In this document: in pieces, positions 6,399 to 15,270 of the stretch
Layout: each line of letters starts with the position of its first letter
Position numbering within the stretch: position 1 is the first letter of the stretch
Source of the DNA: an uncultured Colwellia sp.
GTDB lineage: Bacteria; Pseudomonadota; Gammaproteobacteria; Enterobacterales; Alteromonadaceae
Length of the DNA: 33,202 bases
Direction of reading: 5' to 3'
NCBI GenBank assembly: GCA_913057925.1
Contig: CAJXPG010000032.1
Span: 1-33,202, forward strand
The notes under the pieces: generated by a model
What the model saw: the letters and a program-made list of their open reading frames with translations, nothing else
The model's database searches: none
What the model was told of the DNA's origin: nothing
Program-made: the position numbers and the translations under genes

Positions 6399-9272
6399 GT
6401 GAGCTTATCCTTTTCTCCTGTTCTACTGAAAAAGCAAACAACGAGTTGGCAGCACTTTGTCGATCAACATGCCAATATTTGTGATGATTTATCATCAGAG
6501 CAGCTTACGGCGTTTAAACAAGCGATCACTTTAAGTGACTTTATCTTAAAAAGTGCCTTACAAGCACCTGAATTGGTTGTTGAATTGTTCAAACAACCAA
6601 GCGAAGAAGTATTACCAGATTATAAGCAGTTGTTAACGTCTCAATTAAGCGAATGTCACGATGAAGCTCAACTTCACCGGTTATTAAGACGGTTTCGCTT
6701 ACAGCAGATGGTGAAAATTGCTGTCGATGATTTAGTGTTTAATATCAGTTTAGATAGCTCTTTAGCAAGATTATCTTCATTGGCAGATGAACTTATTTTG
6801 GCAAGCTTATCTTGGCTAACTGATTTTTGTCAGCAAAAATGGGGCACGCCTACTAACGCAAAAGGAGAGCCTCAGATCTTACTTGTTTATGGTATGGGGA
6901 AATTAGGCGGAAAAGAGCTAAACTTTTCTTCCGATATTGATCTTATTTTTACTTATCCTGAAAGTGGTGAAACGGTAGGGTGTCGTCGTAGTTTAGATAA
7001 TCAGCAATTCTTTACTCGTTTAGCGCAAAAATTGATTGCCTCACTTCATCAAGTCACTGCAGATGGTTTTGTCTATCGTGTTGATATGAGGTTAAGACCA
7101 TTTGGCGATAGTGGTCCCTTGGTGCTAACTTTTAATGCCATGGAAGATTACTACCAAGAGCAGGGGCGAGACTGGGAACGTTACGCCATGCTGAAAGCGC
7201 GAGTTATTGGGGATTCTCAATATCATCAGCAATTATCAAGTATGCTCAGACCTTTTGTTTACCGACGTTATATTGATTTTAGTGTTATCGACAGTTTACG
7301 TCGTATGAAAATGATGATTGCCCAGGAGGTCCGACGTAAGCAATTAACTAACAATATCAAGTTAGGTGCCGGTGGTATTCGTGAGATTGAGTTTATCGTA
7401 CAAGTATTTCAATTAATTCGAGGTGGTCGAGTTAAGGAGTTACAACAACGAAGTTTACTTACCGTATTACCAAAGTTGGTTGAGTCAGGTGAAATTGCAG
7501 AAACTAATAAGCAAGTCCTTGAAAGTGCTTATCGCTTTTTACGCCGAGTTGAAAATATTATTCAAGCTTTAGCTGATAAACAAACCCAAACATTGCCGGA
7601 TAATGAGTTGGATCAACAAAGGATCCTGACCGTGCTTGGTATTGAAAACTGGTCTGCTTTTTTAACAGTTTTGGCAAAACATATGGACAGTGTGCATCAA
7701 GAGTTTGATTTACTGATTGGTATAGATAGTCCTAATCATCAAGCCCCAGATGAGCATTGGGTCACGCTTTGGCATAGCAGGTGGGATGATGAAGAATCGA
7801 TTAACTGGTTAGCGCAAGAAGGGGTTACTTGGCAATGCGAAGATGTTTGGCGAGTAATCAGTGACTTTAGAGAAGATGTTGGCAGACGAAGCCTGGGAAA
7901 TAGAGGCCGACAAGTCCTTGATAAATTAATCCCTTTGCTACTTTGCCGTTTACAAAAAGACAGTAACGCCAGTCAGGTATTATTTCGAGTATTGCAGGTT
8001 TTTAGTCAAATAGTGACCCGAACTGCTTACTTAGAGTTACTGTTCGAAAACGATGGGGCGTTAAAGCAATTAATACAACTGTGCCAGGCAAGTAGCTGGG
8101 TAGCAGATTATATTGCTAAGTATCCAATATTACTCGATGAACTTATCGATCCTAAATTACTGCATAATCCACCGCAGCTTTCTGCTTATGCTGAAGAGTT
8201 ACGCGAAAAGATGTTGCGAGTTCCTGAAGATGATCTGGAAGCGCAGATGGAGTCTCTTCGCCAATACAAGCAATCTCAGCAGTTACGAATAGCGGCTGCA
8301 GAAATTGCCGAAGTATTACCCGTTTCAAAAGTGAGTGAGCACTTAACAGCATTAGCCGAAGCTATTTTGTCTGAAGTGATCCAACTTGCGTGGCAACATG
8401 TCAGTGAACGATTTGGGGTGCCAACCTCTTGTGTCGATGGTACAAAAGAAAAAGGCTTTGGTGTTATTGCCTACGGGAAAACTGGTGGAGTTGAACTGGG
8501 ATATAGCTCAGACCTTGATTTGGTTTTTGTTCATCATAGTGAGCCTGATGAAGTAACAACTGGCCGAGCTGATGGAAGTAAATCAGTGGCTGCTAGTCAG
8601 TTTTATATGAAGTTGGCTCAGCGGATTATGCATATTTTTAATACGCGTATGAATAGCGGGATTTTATATGAATTGGATATGCGCTTAAGGCCATCAGGCA
8701 ACTCAGGCGTGTTGGTGGTACATTTAAATACTTTCGCTCAATATCAACATGAAGATGCCTGGACCTGGGAGCATCAAGCGTTAGTTAGAGCCAGAATGAT
8801 ATTTGGTAACAAGCAATTACACGACTTATTCAAAATAGTCAGAGCTGAGGTACTTTCCAAGCCACGGGATAAAAATGAACTGTGTCACGATATCATTGAG
8901 ATGCGCGAGAAGATGCGCAATCATTTAGATAAATCAACTGATGATAATTTTGATATAAAGCAAGGGCACGGCGGCTTGGTTGATATTGAGTTTCTTGCGC
9001 AGTTTTTAGTACTTGCCAATGCGAATAATCACGATGAGTTATTATCAGCTTGTGATAATTTAGGTATTTTTAGGCTGTTGCAACAGCATGCCTTATTAGA
9101 AGCTGATGAGAAAAACTTATTAAGTGATATGTACCAAACATTAAGAGCCTTAGGGCATCAAGCAACAATGCAAAACGCAGGGCAGTTAATAGCAAAAGAG
9201 AATGTTAGTGGGCAACATGCCATTATCGATATTTGGCAAAAATATCTAACCTCAACTCGGGTTAAGAGATAA
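6399..9272 (+). CDS. glnE: Bifunctional glutamine synthetase adenylyltransferase/deadenylase
   Basis: 957 residues, close to E. coli GlnE (946). It adds AMP to, or removes it from, a tyrosine of glutamine synthetase under PII control, tuning nitrogen assimilation in the cytoplasm. Two nucleotidyltransferase domains are visible: GMGKLGGKELNFSSDIDL at 165-182 (N-terminal, deadenylase) and GKTGGVELGYSSDLDL at 693-708 (C-terminal, adenylase), each with the paired Asp residues intact (179/181 and 705/707). The conserved GxGGIREIEF (about 325-335) and GHGGLVDIEF motifs follow the respective domains. The start is GTG at 6399, chosen because AAGGA lies 6 bases upstream. It stands alone on its strand, divergent from the PspA-polyamine cluster, with a fold-back element after its stop. 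Confidence 0.97.
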   Translation: MSLSFSPVLLKKQTTSWQHFVDQHANICDDLSSEQLTAFKQAITLSDFILKSALQAPELVVELFKQPSEEVLPDYKQLLTSQLSECHDEAQLHRLLRRFRLQQMVKIAVDDLVFNISLDSSLARLSSLADELILASLSWLTDFCQQKWGTPTNAKGEPQILLVYGMGKLGGKELNFSSDIDLIFTYPESGETVGCRRSLDNQQFFTRLAQKLIASLHQVTADGFVYRVDMRLRPFGDSGPLVLTFNAMEDYYQEQGRDWERYAMLKARVIGDSQYHQQLSSMLRPFVYRRYIDFSVIDSLRRMKMMIAQEVRRKQLTNNIKLGAGGIREIEFIVQVFQLIRGGRVKELQQRSLLTVLPKLVESGEIAETNKQVLESAYRFLRRVENIIQALADKQTQTLPDNELDQQRILTVLGIENWSAFLTVLAKHMDSVHQEFDLLIGIDSPNHQAPDEHWVTLWHSRWDDEESINWLAQEGVTWQCEDVWRVISDFREDVGRRSLGNRGRQVLDKLIPLLLCRLQKDSNASQVLFRVLQVFSQIVTRTAYLELLFENDGALKQLIQLCQASSWVADYIAKYPILLDELIDPKLLHNPPQLSAYAEELREKMLRVPEDDLEAQMESLRQYKQSQQLRIAAAEIAEVLPVSKVSEHLTALAEAILSEVIQLAWQHVSERFGVPTSCVDGTKEKGFGVIAYGKTGGVELGYSSDLDLVFVHHSEPDEVTTGRADGSKSVAASQFYMKLAQRIMHIFNTRMNSGILYELDMRLRPSGNSGVLVVHLNTFAQYQHEDAWTWEHQALVRARMIFGNKQLHDLFKIVRAEVLSKPRDKNELCHDIIEMREKMRNHLDKSTDDNFDIKQGHGGLVDIEFLAQFLVLANANNHDELLSACDNLGIFRLLQQHALLEADEKNLLSDMYQTLRALGHQATMQNAGQLIAKENVSGQHAIIDIWQKYLTSTRVKR

Positions 9273-9311
9273 GTTAAGTAACTAAAATTAATAGCGTTAT
9301 AATTACCACGC

Positions 9312-9419
9312 GCCTCTAGCTTGATAATTTTTATTAATTCAAGGCAAATTCATTAGCAATAGTTATTCTATTGTTGATGAATTTAACGACGAAGTAAGGA
9401 AAAGTAGCAGCTAGAGAGC
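9312..9419. repeat. Imperfect palindromic fold-back element (MITE or REP-like)
   Basis: About 105 bases in the 213-base gap after glnE. The outer arms CTCTAGCT (9314-9321) and AGCTAGAG (9409-9416) are exact. The inner arms (9346-9362 and 9368-9384, 17 positions) pair fully if two G-U wobbles are allowed, around a TTATT loop. The unpaired stretches between outer and inner arms are equal in length, 24 bases on each side. The strict symmetry suggests either a small non-autonomous repeat element or a structured RNA 3' to glnE. No second copy was seen in this window. Confidence 0.5.
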
Positions 9420-9485
9420 TATTTATTATCCCGAGCTGAGGTTATCTAGTGAATTAATTCAGTAAAAGTAACTCTTTAAAGGGAG

Positions 9486-10184
9486 TTAATAGGGGTTGTC
9501 ACTTTCAAGTAGAATGCACTCTTCATCAAGAAAGTCATGGGGAGCGCTTTCTATCACAACCACAGCACGTTGACGATTACAAAAGAAAGTTGAAAGCCCT
9601 GATGGGAAATGGCCTTCAACCCCTTTCGTTATTTGCCAAGCCGTTTTTAAGATATTTTTTTCAATTCTAAACGGATCTTTAATGACATAATCACGGTTCA
9701 GCCACCAAATAAGTTCAATACCCTCTTTTTCAGAGTACTCGGAGAGCTTTTGGTGTAATGTTTGCCCACGTCTAAACGGTCTAGATTCGACACTGCCTTG
9801 CCAATTTTTTTTGTAAGGCCTAACTACCATTTCTCTTGCTTGCAGTAACTTTGATAAGTCTCCTTTAGGCTCTGGTAAGAAAACAATGTTGTTACGAATT
9901 TTAGGACCTTTTGAATCCATGTCTCCATGTAAATTAGCATAAAATTTAGATAATCCTATAGCTGCTGCATTATCAGTACTTCTACCTTGCTGATATTTAT
10001 CCCTTTTACTCTTAGCTTGTTGGAGTGTTGCTTCGACTTCTGCTTCAGAGGTAGTGATTGTGGTTTCATCGACTTTTCCTAACGAACCATCTAGAGAAAG
10101 TAAAAAATCTTGGTTAGCAAAAAATGCCCAAGCCAACGCGATGAGAAAAATACCTAATATAAGATTTCGCAGCCAAAAGTTCAT
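9486..10184 (-). CDS. TcpQ-domain protein, single-pass inner-membrane
   Basis: 232 residues. One N-terminal membrane anchor (NLILGIFLIALAWAFFANQ, about 7-25) is followed by a linker and a C-terminal domain (about 140-232). That domain resembles the TcpQ/PilL C-terminal region found in toxin-coregulated and type IVB pilus proteins: TLHQKLSEYSEKEGIELIWW, then YVIKDPFRIEKNI, then FCNRQRAVVVIES. In pilus systems this kind of domain helps place or contact the secretin. No pilus or secretin gene is nearby. It lies 88 bases after the lipid A acyltransferase gene on the same strand, so it may be co-transcribed with it. Fold assignment is moderately sure; role is unknown. Confidence 0.7.
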   Translation of the reverse strand: MNFWLRNLILGIFLIALAWAFFANQDFLLSLDGSLGKVDETTITTSEAEVEATLQQAKSKRDKYQQGRSTDNAAAIGLSKFYANLHGDMDSKGPKIRNNIVFLPEPKGDLSKLLQAREMVVRPYKKNWQGSVESRPFRRGQTLHQKLSEYSEKEGIELIWWLNRDYVIKDPFRIEKNILKTAWQITKGVEGHFPSGLSTFFCNRQRAVVVIESAPHDFLDEECILLESDNPY

Positions 10185-10272
10185 TGGTTAATCAATACCT
10201 TTGAGAACATTATGTTAATTATAGTCACTTTACGTAAAGAATGATTTTTATTCAAATGTCTAAATACTATTC

Positions 10273-11211
10273 CTACTTATAAAGCGACTTATCATCTTCA
10301 CTTGGTCTAGTTTTAAAGCGTCGGTGTAGCCACATATATTGATCGGGCTGAACTAAAATAGCTTTTTCGAGTTCTTGGTTTACCCTAATTAAATCTTGCT
10401 CATCGTTATCCGTTGGAAAATTTTCAAGTGGCGGTGATATTTCAATAGTATAACCACTACCATCAGTATTTCTTCGTGGAATAATCATCATGGTTTTCGC
10501 TCGCTTTTTTCGTGCGAAAATAAGCGTGCCAGTCGTAGTCGCTGTATCTTTTACTGCGAAGAATGGTACAAATAAGCTTTTATTACGGCCATAGTCTTGG
10601 TCAGGTAAATAAACACAAGCATCTTGATCATTTAATGCCCTAAGTAAGCCTTTAACATCGCGTTTTCCTAACATATACTTATTAGAACGACCTCTACCTC
10701 TATGCTGGAAGAACTCCATAAGTTGGTTGTTATGCGGACGATAAAATACCACCATAGGGTTGTTAATCCCGGCGCCACGAGCACATATTTCCAGACAAAG
10801 GTTATGCATTCCTAACAACAATACTCCGTTTCCTTCAGCTTGTGCTGATGTTATATGGTGCGCACCTGATATTTTCATCTTTCTGGCAACTCGCCAATCT
10901 GGCCACCACCAGCCCATACCCGTTTCAAAAAGGGCGATGCCGGTATTTTCAAAATTCTTTTTCAAGATGGTTTGCAACTCAGCTTCAGTTTTTTCAGGGA
11001 AGCAGAGTCTCAAATTGGTTAAGGCAACGTGTTTTCGCTTTGAGGCCATCTTAAAAATTAGTCTTCCTAACACTCTGCCCATGGCTAATTGCATTTTAAA
11101 AGGTAGCCAAGAAATGCTATATAAGATGAAAACACCTAACCAAGTTAACCAATACTTAGGTAATAGAAAACTAGCTTTGAAGTTCGGTTGTAATACTTTA
11201 TTTCTACTCAA
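10273..11211 (-). CDS. Lipid A late acyltransferase, LpxL/LpxP type
   Basis: 312 residues (E. coli LpxL about 306). An inner-membrane enzyme that adds the secondary acyl chain to Kdo2-lipid IVA. Signature features: an N-terminal membrane helix with PKYWLTWLG, then LTNLRLCFPE, the catalytic HX4E pair H136/E141 (GMHNLCLEIC), YRPHNN, PDQDYG, and the C-terminal QYMWLHRRFKTRP, all strongly like LpxL. The start is TTG at 11211. An in-frame TGA lies four codons upstream and the next ATG would remove the membrane helix. Chain specificity (laurate or palmitoleate) cannot be read. It is divergent from a core glycosyltransferase gene, so both ends of lipid A/core assembly are encoded here. Confidence 0.93.
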   Translation of the reverse strand: MSRNKVLQPNFKASFLLPKYWLTWLGVFILYSISWLPFKMQLAMGRVLGRLIFKMASKRKHVALTNLRLCFPEKTEAELQTILKKNFENTGIALFETGMGWWWPDWRVARKMKISGAHHITSAQAEGNGVLLLGMHNLCLEICARGAGINNPMVVFYRPHNNQLMEFFQHRGRGRSNKYMLGKRDVKGLLRALNDQDACVYLPDQDYGRNKSLFVPFFAVKDTATTTGTLIFARKKRAKTMMIIPRRNTDGSGYTIEISPPLENFPTDNDEQDLIRVNQELEKAILVQPDQYMWLHRRFKTRPSEDDKSLYK

Positions 11212-11359
11212 TGTTTTATCTCATATAGCCTGTATTTCAATTATGTTTGATTATACGCAAGTTAGATCGCCCAGAGCAATGAAGTTATTTCCCACTTACA
11301 TTAGTTTTTGCAGTAGAATAGCCGCCAAGAGATAATTATTGGTGTTTTGAGACTTTTTA

Positions 11360-12454
11360 ATGGATGCAGTGGTTGACCAAGCAGTAAGCAATGGCGAAAT
11401 AGAGCTTATTATTGGAAATTCTAAACGGAATTTTTCTGGTATTACTTCAACTATGTTGCAAGTGGTTTCTTACCAAAAACATATGATCCCGCTGCGTGTG
11501 ATGGGGAAAAACAATCTCACAGACCCAAGCTTAGCTATTGGCTTTTGGCAAGTCGTTAAAATGTGTCAGCAACCACTATCAAATGGCAAATATCGAATAT
11601 TCCATGCTCGTCGTGTTGATGAAATGATCCAAGGGGTTATTTTAAAGTACCTTTTCAGAGCGAAAATCAAACTTGTCTTTAGTTCTGCCGCTCAGCGTAA
11701 ACGTGCTCGCTTTACCCGCTGGCTAACAAGGCGAATGGATGCTGTTATTGCGATGTGTCAAGCGTCAGCAACATATTTAGAAAACCCTCCTAGTACAATT
11801 ATTTATCATGGAGTTAATACCAATTCATACAAAGTTGCTGATAATAAAGTAGCAGCATGGCAAGAATTACCTTTGCTAGAACCTTTAGCGGATAAAGGTA
11901 GGCGTGGTATTGCGATTTTAGGGCGAGTTAGGAAGCAAAAAGGTGTGCACCTGTTTGTTCAAAGCTGCATTGAGTTACTGAATGATTACCCTGATTACAC
12001 CGCTGTCGTAGTTGGTGGTGTTGCTGCGAAGCATGAAAAATTTAACCAAGAACTGAAAGATAGTGTTGCCAAGGCCGGGCTATCTGAGCGAATAATTTTT
12101 GCAGGCGAGCAAAACTTTGCAGATATCCCAACAATTTTTAGCAGCTTATCGCTTGTTGTAGCCTTGAGTGAAAATGAAGGTTTTGGTTTAACAGTCCTTG
12201 AAGCCATGAGTAGTGGCGCAGCAGTACTTGCCAGTGAAGCAGGTGCTTGGCCTGAAGTAATTCGTCAAGGTGTTGATGGCTATGTTGTGCCGGTAAATGA
12301 TTTAGCGGCAGTTAAAGAAAAGATGGCTTTATTATTGAGTGATGAAACTAAGCTTGCACAAATGGGGCACTCAGGCCGACAACGTGTAGAAGAGCATTAT
12401 TCTGTAGAAAGGGAAGCAAAAGAGCTTACCCGTTTTCTTAAAGCTTTAGTTTAA
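11360..12454 (+). CDS. Family 4 glycosyltransferase, LpcC-like LPS core enzyme
   Basis: 364 residues, GT-B fold. The C-terminal nucleotide-sugar domain shows GRVRKQKG (about 193-200) and the EX7E motif E273/E281 in ENEGFGLTVLEAMSSG, then AGAWPEVI. The N-terminal half contains FHARRVDEM and LVFSSAAQRKRARFTRWL, then RRMDAVIAMC, which recall the rhizobial LpcC family that adds mannose to inner-core Kdo (from memory). The actual sugar is unknown. The ATG start is fixed by an in-frame TGA 12 bases upstream; the ribosome site is weak. Divergent from the LpxL-type gene and ended by a strong terminator. Confidence 0.85.
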   Translation: MDAVVDQAVSNGEIELIIGNSKRNFSGITSTMLQVVSYQKHMIPLRVMGKNNLTDPSLAIGFWQVVKMCQQPLSNGKYRIFHARRVDEMIQGVILKYLFRAKIKLVFSSAAQRKRARFTRWLTRRMDAVIAMCQASATYLENPPSTIIYHGVNTNSYKVADNKVAAWQELPLLEPLADKGRRGIAILGRVRKQKGVHLFVQSCIELLNDYPDYTAVVVGGVAAKHEKFNQELKDSVAKAGLSERIIFAGEQNFADIPTIFSSLSLVVALSENEGFGLTVLEAMSSGAAVLASEAGAWPEVIRQGVDGYVVPVNDLAAVKEKMALLLSDETKLAQMGHSGRQRVEEHYSVEREAKELTRFLKALV

Positions 12455-12544
12455 GGTTTATTAAGGTTTAGTTTAATGCTTGTTTTAAAGCTTCGTTTCC
12501 CGGCTTAGCTGAGAAATTTGGCGTAAAGCAATAAACTTGATGAA

Positions 12545-12589
12545 CAAAAAAAGCCCCAAGCAATTTTATTGCTTGGGGCTTTTTTTTTC
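12545..12589. terminator. Strong bidirectional terminator
   Basis: Arms AAGCCCCAAGCAA (12551-12563) and TTGCTTGGGGCTT (12569-12581), 13 bp with a 5-base loop, A run before and T run after. It serves both the glycosyltransferase gene on the plus strand and tolC on the minus strand. Confidence 0.95.
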
Positions 12590-12631
12590 TGACATACGAT
12601 ACTTTTCTAGCTCGGTTAATTGGAAAACCGA

Positions 12632-13978
12632 TTAATTCGCTACCATTAACCCAGAGTTTATGGCGGTGATATCTTCATCAGTGATAGTACCTGCAGCGCG
12701 TTTTAATAATAAAACGTTTTGAATATAAGCATAACGTGTTGATGATAAGTTACGTTTAGCATTATATAAATTACGCGTGCTGTCTAAAACATCAACGATA
12801 GTACGAGTACCTACTTCAAAACCTGCTTCAGTTGCTTCTAATGCTTTTTGAGCACTTAATACTGACTGTTCAAACGCTTTAATCGCTGAAATTGCCGCGA
12901 TGACAGTGTTGTAAGCATTTCGAGTAGTACGAACTACACTACGATGCGTTAATGATAAATCTTGGCTAGCTGATACGAAACTGTTTTGTGCTTTACGTAC
13001 AGAACTTTGAATCGCGCCACCAGAATAAATTGGTACATTTAATTGCACGCCAACAGAATAACCATTTACCCCTGGGGCATCGATAGTACCAAGGCTTGTT
13101 GTTGTTTCATCGTCTTTACCGCTGTAGCTAGCACCAAAATCTAGCGTAGGGTAGTGACCTGAACGGGCGATACTAATATTATCTTGGGCGATATCAATAC
13201 CAACCTTAGCGGTAATTAAATCGAGGTTTTTTGCTTCGGCAGTAACTTGCCATTCATCAGCACTGTTTGGTACCGGAGTGTTAGTACTAAAACGCTCGGT
13301 ATTAAGCACACTAACATTCTTAGGGTAAGCGTTGGTGATAACTCTTAACTCTTCTTCCGCTTGGAAGATAGCATTTTCAGCACGAATTTCTTCTGTTACC
13401 GCACTATCATATTGTGCCTGTGCTTCATAAACGTCGGTAATTGCAGTTAAGCCAACAGAGAAGCGTTGTTTAGTTTGCTCAAGTTGGCGAGCAATGGCTT
13501 CTTTTTCTGCCGTAGCAAAAACCAAGTCATCTTTAGTGCTTAATAAATCGAAGTAAGCTGCTGTAACGCGAGTAATTAAGTCTTGCTTAGCTACTTGATA
13601 AGTTAAATCACTTTGATGGGCTGCTTTTTCAGCATTATCTAAGCGTAACCAGCTATCGTGATGATAAAGCTGCATGTTTAAATTGGCGCCATAGGTTAGA
13701 CTCGAAAACTCAGTGGTAGAAATTGAATTTGTTAACGCTGAATAACCTTCTTGTTCGCCCATATTGTAGCCGCCAGAAGCCGATATTTGCGGAAGTAAAA
13801 CCGCACGAGCTTGTACAATATCTTCTTTAACTATCATAAACTGAGCTTGTGACTTTAAAACCACAGGATCGTTTAAAAGGGCCTGTTGGTAAACTGACAA
13901 TAAATCATCGGCTTGCGCATTTGTGCTACTAATGGCACTTGTTATCGCTATAATTAGGGTGCTTAATGTTTTTTTCAT
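12632..13978 (-). CDS. tolC: TolC family outer-membrane efflux channel
   Basis: 448 residues (E. coli TolC precursor 493). It forms the trimeric outer-membrane/periplasmic exit duct for drug pumps and type I secretion. The signal peptide ends near TNAQA (about 23). The mature part has the TolC outer-membrane efflux repeats in two halves: SVYQQALLNDPVVLKSQ and the VGLTAITDVYEAQAQYDSA strand-helix in the first, SARSGHYPTLDFGASYSG-type and VGTRTIVDVLDSTRNLYNA in the second. These are the duplicated hallmark of the family. It is divergent from nudF, as in E. coli, which supports the tolC name over other members of the family. AAGGA lies about 10 bases before the ATG. Confidence 0.95.
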   Translation of the reverse strand: MKKTLSTLIIAITSAISSTNAQADDLLSVYQQALLNDPVVLKSQAQFMIVKEDIVQARAVLLPQISASGGYNMGEQEGYSALTNSISTTEFSSLTYGANLNMQLYHHDSWLRLDNAEKAAHQSDLTYQVAKQDLITRVTAAYFDLLSTKDDLVFATAEKEAIARQLEQTKQRFSVGLTAITDVYEAQAQYDSAVTEEIRAENAIFQAEEELRVITNAYPKNVSVLNTERFSTNTPVPNSADEWQVTAEAKNLDLITAKVGIDIAQDNISIARSGHYPTLDFGASYSGKDDETTTSLGTIDAPGVNGYSVGVQLNVPIYSGGAIQSSVRKAQNSFVSASQDLSLTHRSVVRTTRNAYNTVIAAISAIKAFEQSVLSAQKALEATEAGFEVGTRTIVDVLDSTRNLYNAKRNLSSTRYAYIQNVLLLKRAAGTITDEDITAINSGLMVAN

Positions 13979-14114
13979 GAGTAAGAAATTCCTTGGGTGT
14001 TACTCTTATTATTTATATTGATCTTAGCTGGTAGAGTATCCTACATGGATTTTGAAATTAACCAAATAAAATAACTGTTTACTAGTGTAACAAATTATTA
14101 TTGAAAAGAGACAT

Positions 14115-14762
14115 ATGATGAAAAACAACCAAGGATTCTCACAAGACATGCGAAAACTGAATAATAGTGATGTCTCTGTTCACTCTATTAAAACTGCCTA
14201 TCAAGGTTTCTTTAAAATGAATGAGTATTCATTGCAGCATACTCTATTCTCTGGCGAACAGAGTCAAAGCTTCACTCGAGAAGTCTTTGAGCGTGGTGAT
14301 GCTGTAGTTGTGATGGCTTATGATATTGAGCAAGATAAACTGTTGTTAATAGAGCAGTTTCGAGCAGGCGCTATACGAGGAAATGACAGCCCTTGGTTAC
14401 TAGAGTTTATTGCCGGCATGTTTGATGAAAATGAAAGCCCTATGGATGTCGCCCTAAGAGAAGCGAAAGAAGAAGCAAATATCGATATCCGATCTGAAAG
14501 CTTAGTGCCTATTATGCAATACTTATCGAGTCCGGGAGGCATGAGCGAGCGAATCCATTTATATTTTTCCGACTTTGATAGCTCTCAAGTAGAGGTAGGA
14601 GCAGCATTTGGTTTAGCACAAGAAAATGAAGATATTTTGTTACATCTTGTCAGCCTTGCTCAGGCTTCAGCATTATTGAGCGAAGGCAAAATCACTAACG
14701 CATCAACGATTATAGGGTTACAATGGTTATTGATGAACCACAGCAGCCTAAGTATGAAGTAA
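14115..14762 (+). CDS. nudF: ADP-ribose pyrophosphatase (Nudix)
   Basis: 215 residues (E. coli NudF 209). Cleaves ADP-ribose to AMP and ribose 5-phosphate. The Nudix box runs G101-I123: GMFDENESPMDVALREA followed by KEEANI. The metal-binding R115-E116 and E119-E120 are present, but the usual Gly near the end of the box is Asn122. GAVRG-like GAIRGND (about 88-94) and SPGGMSE (about 139-145) match the NudF subgroup. It is the first gene of the nudF-yqiB-cpdA-yqiA-parE run and is divergent from tolC. ATG at 14115 is used; a second ATG follows directly. Confidence 0.93.
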   Translation: MMKNNQGFSQDMRKLNNSDVSVHSIKTAYQGFFKMNEYSLQHTLFSGEQSQSFTREVFERGDAVVVMAYDIEQDKLLLIEQFRAGAIRGNDSPWLLEFIAGMFDENESPMDVALREAKEEANIDIRSESLVPIMQYLSSPGGMSERIHLYFSDFDSSQVEVGAAFGLAQENEDILLHLVSLAQASALLSEGKITNASTIIGLQWLLMNHSSLSMK

Positions 14763-14766
14763 ATAG

Positions 14767-15261
14767 ATGAGTTTTTTCCAAAGCAGATCGCCATCAATAG
14801 CTAAACGTAGCAATTACCAGCCTAATTTAGTGAGCTTGATGACACTGTGCGCGAATAACTATATGTTGTTGCTGAAAGTCTTAGCGAGTAAATCAATAGT
14901 AGGGGAGAGTCGTCACTTTTTTATCAGTGACTTTCTTTCCTATAATGTCACCATCAAAGAGGTCACTCGTTATACCTCGCTGATCAGTTTTGAACAAGAA
15001 AGCTTGCAGTGTGCACTCAAGAATATTCCCAGTGTTGTTGCAAATTCTCTTCATCCTCGTATGACCATACGCTTATATCATGATGCACGTATGGCTGAGG
15101 TGATTGCCACTCAAGATATTAGACAAGTGAAGCCACGTTACGATTATCCTAATTGTCATATGCACCAACAAGATGAAAAACAGCAAACTAATCAGTTTTT
15201 AAATGAATGGTTGCACTTGTGTTTACGCTTAGGTCAGATCAATGTCGAATTACAATCGTAA
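14767..15261 (+). CDS. yqiB: DUF1249 family protein
   Basis: 164 residues (E. coli YqiB about 140; the extra length is at the N-terminus). Begins 4 bases after the nudF stop, so translation is likely coupled. Recognisable family parts are NYMLLLKVL (about 32-40), the middle FEQESLQCAL, and the C-terminal MTIRLYHDARMAEVIATQ, then YPNCHMHQQDEKQQTNQFLNEWL with its His/Asp cluster. Soluble; molecular function unknown. Its fixed place between nudF and cpdA in gammaproteobacteria is the main support for the name. Confidence 0.9.
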   Translation: MSFFQSRSPSIAKRSNYQPNLVSLMTLCANNYMLLLKVLASKSIVGESRHFFISDFLSYNVTIKEVTRYTSLISFEQESLQCALKNIPSVVANSLHPRMTIRLYHDARMAEVIATQDIRQVKPRYDYPNCHMHQQDEKQQTNQFLNEWLHLCLRLGQINVELQS

Positions 15262-15270
15262 ATAACATTT

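Noticed and set aside
10760..11335. 191-codon plus-strand ORF antisense to the LpxL-type gene
   Set aside because: Complete overlap with a well-supported gene on the other strand; composition is that of an antisense shadow.
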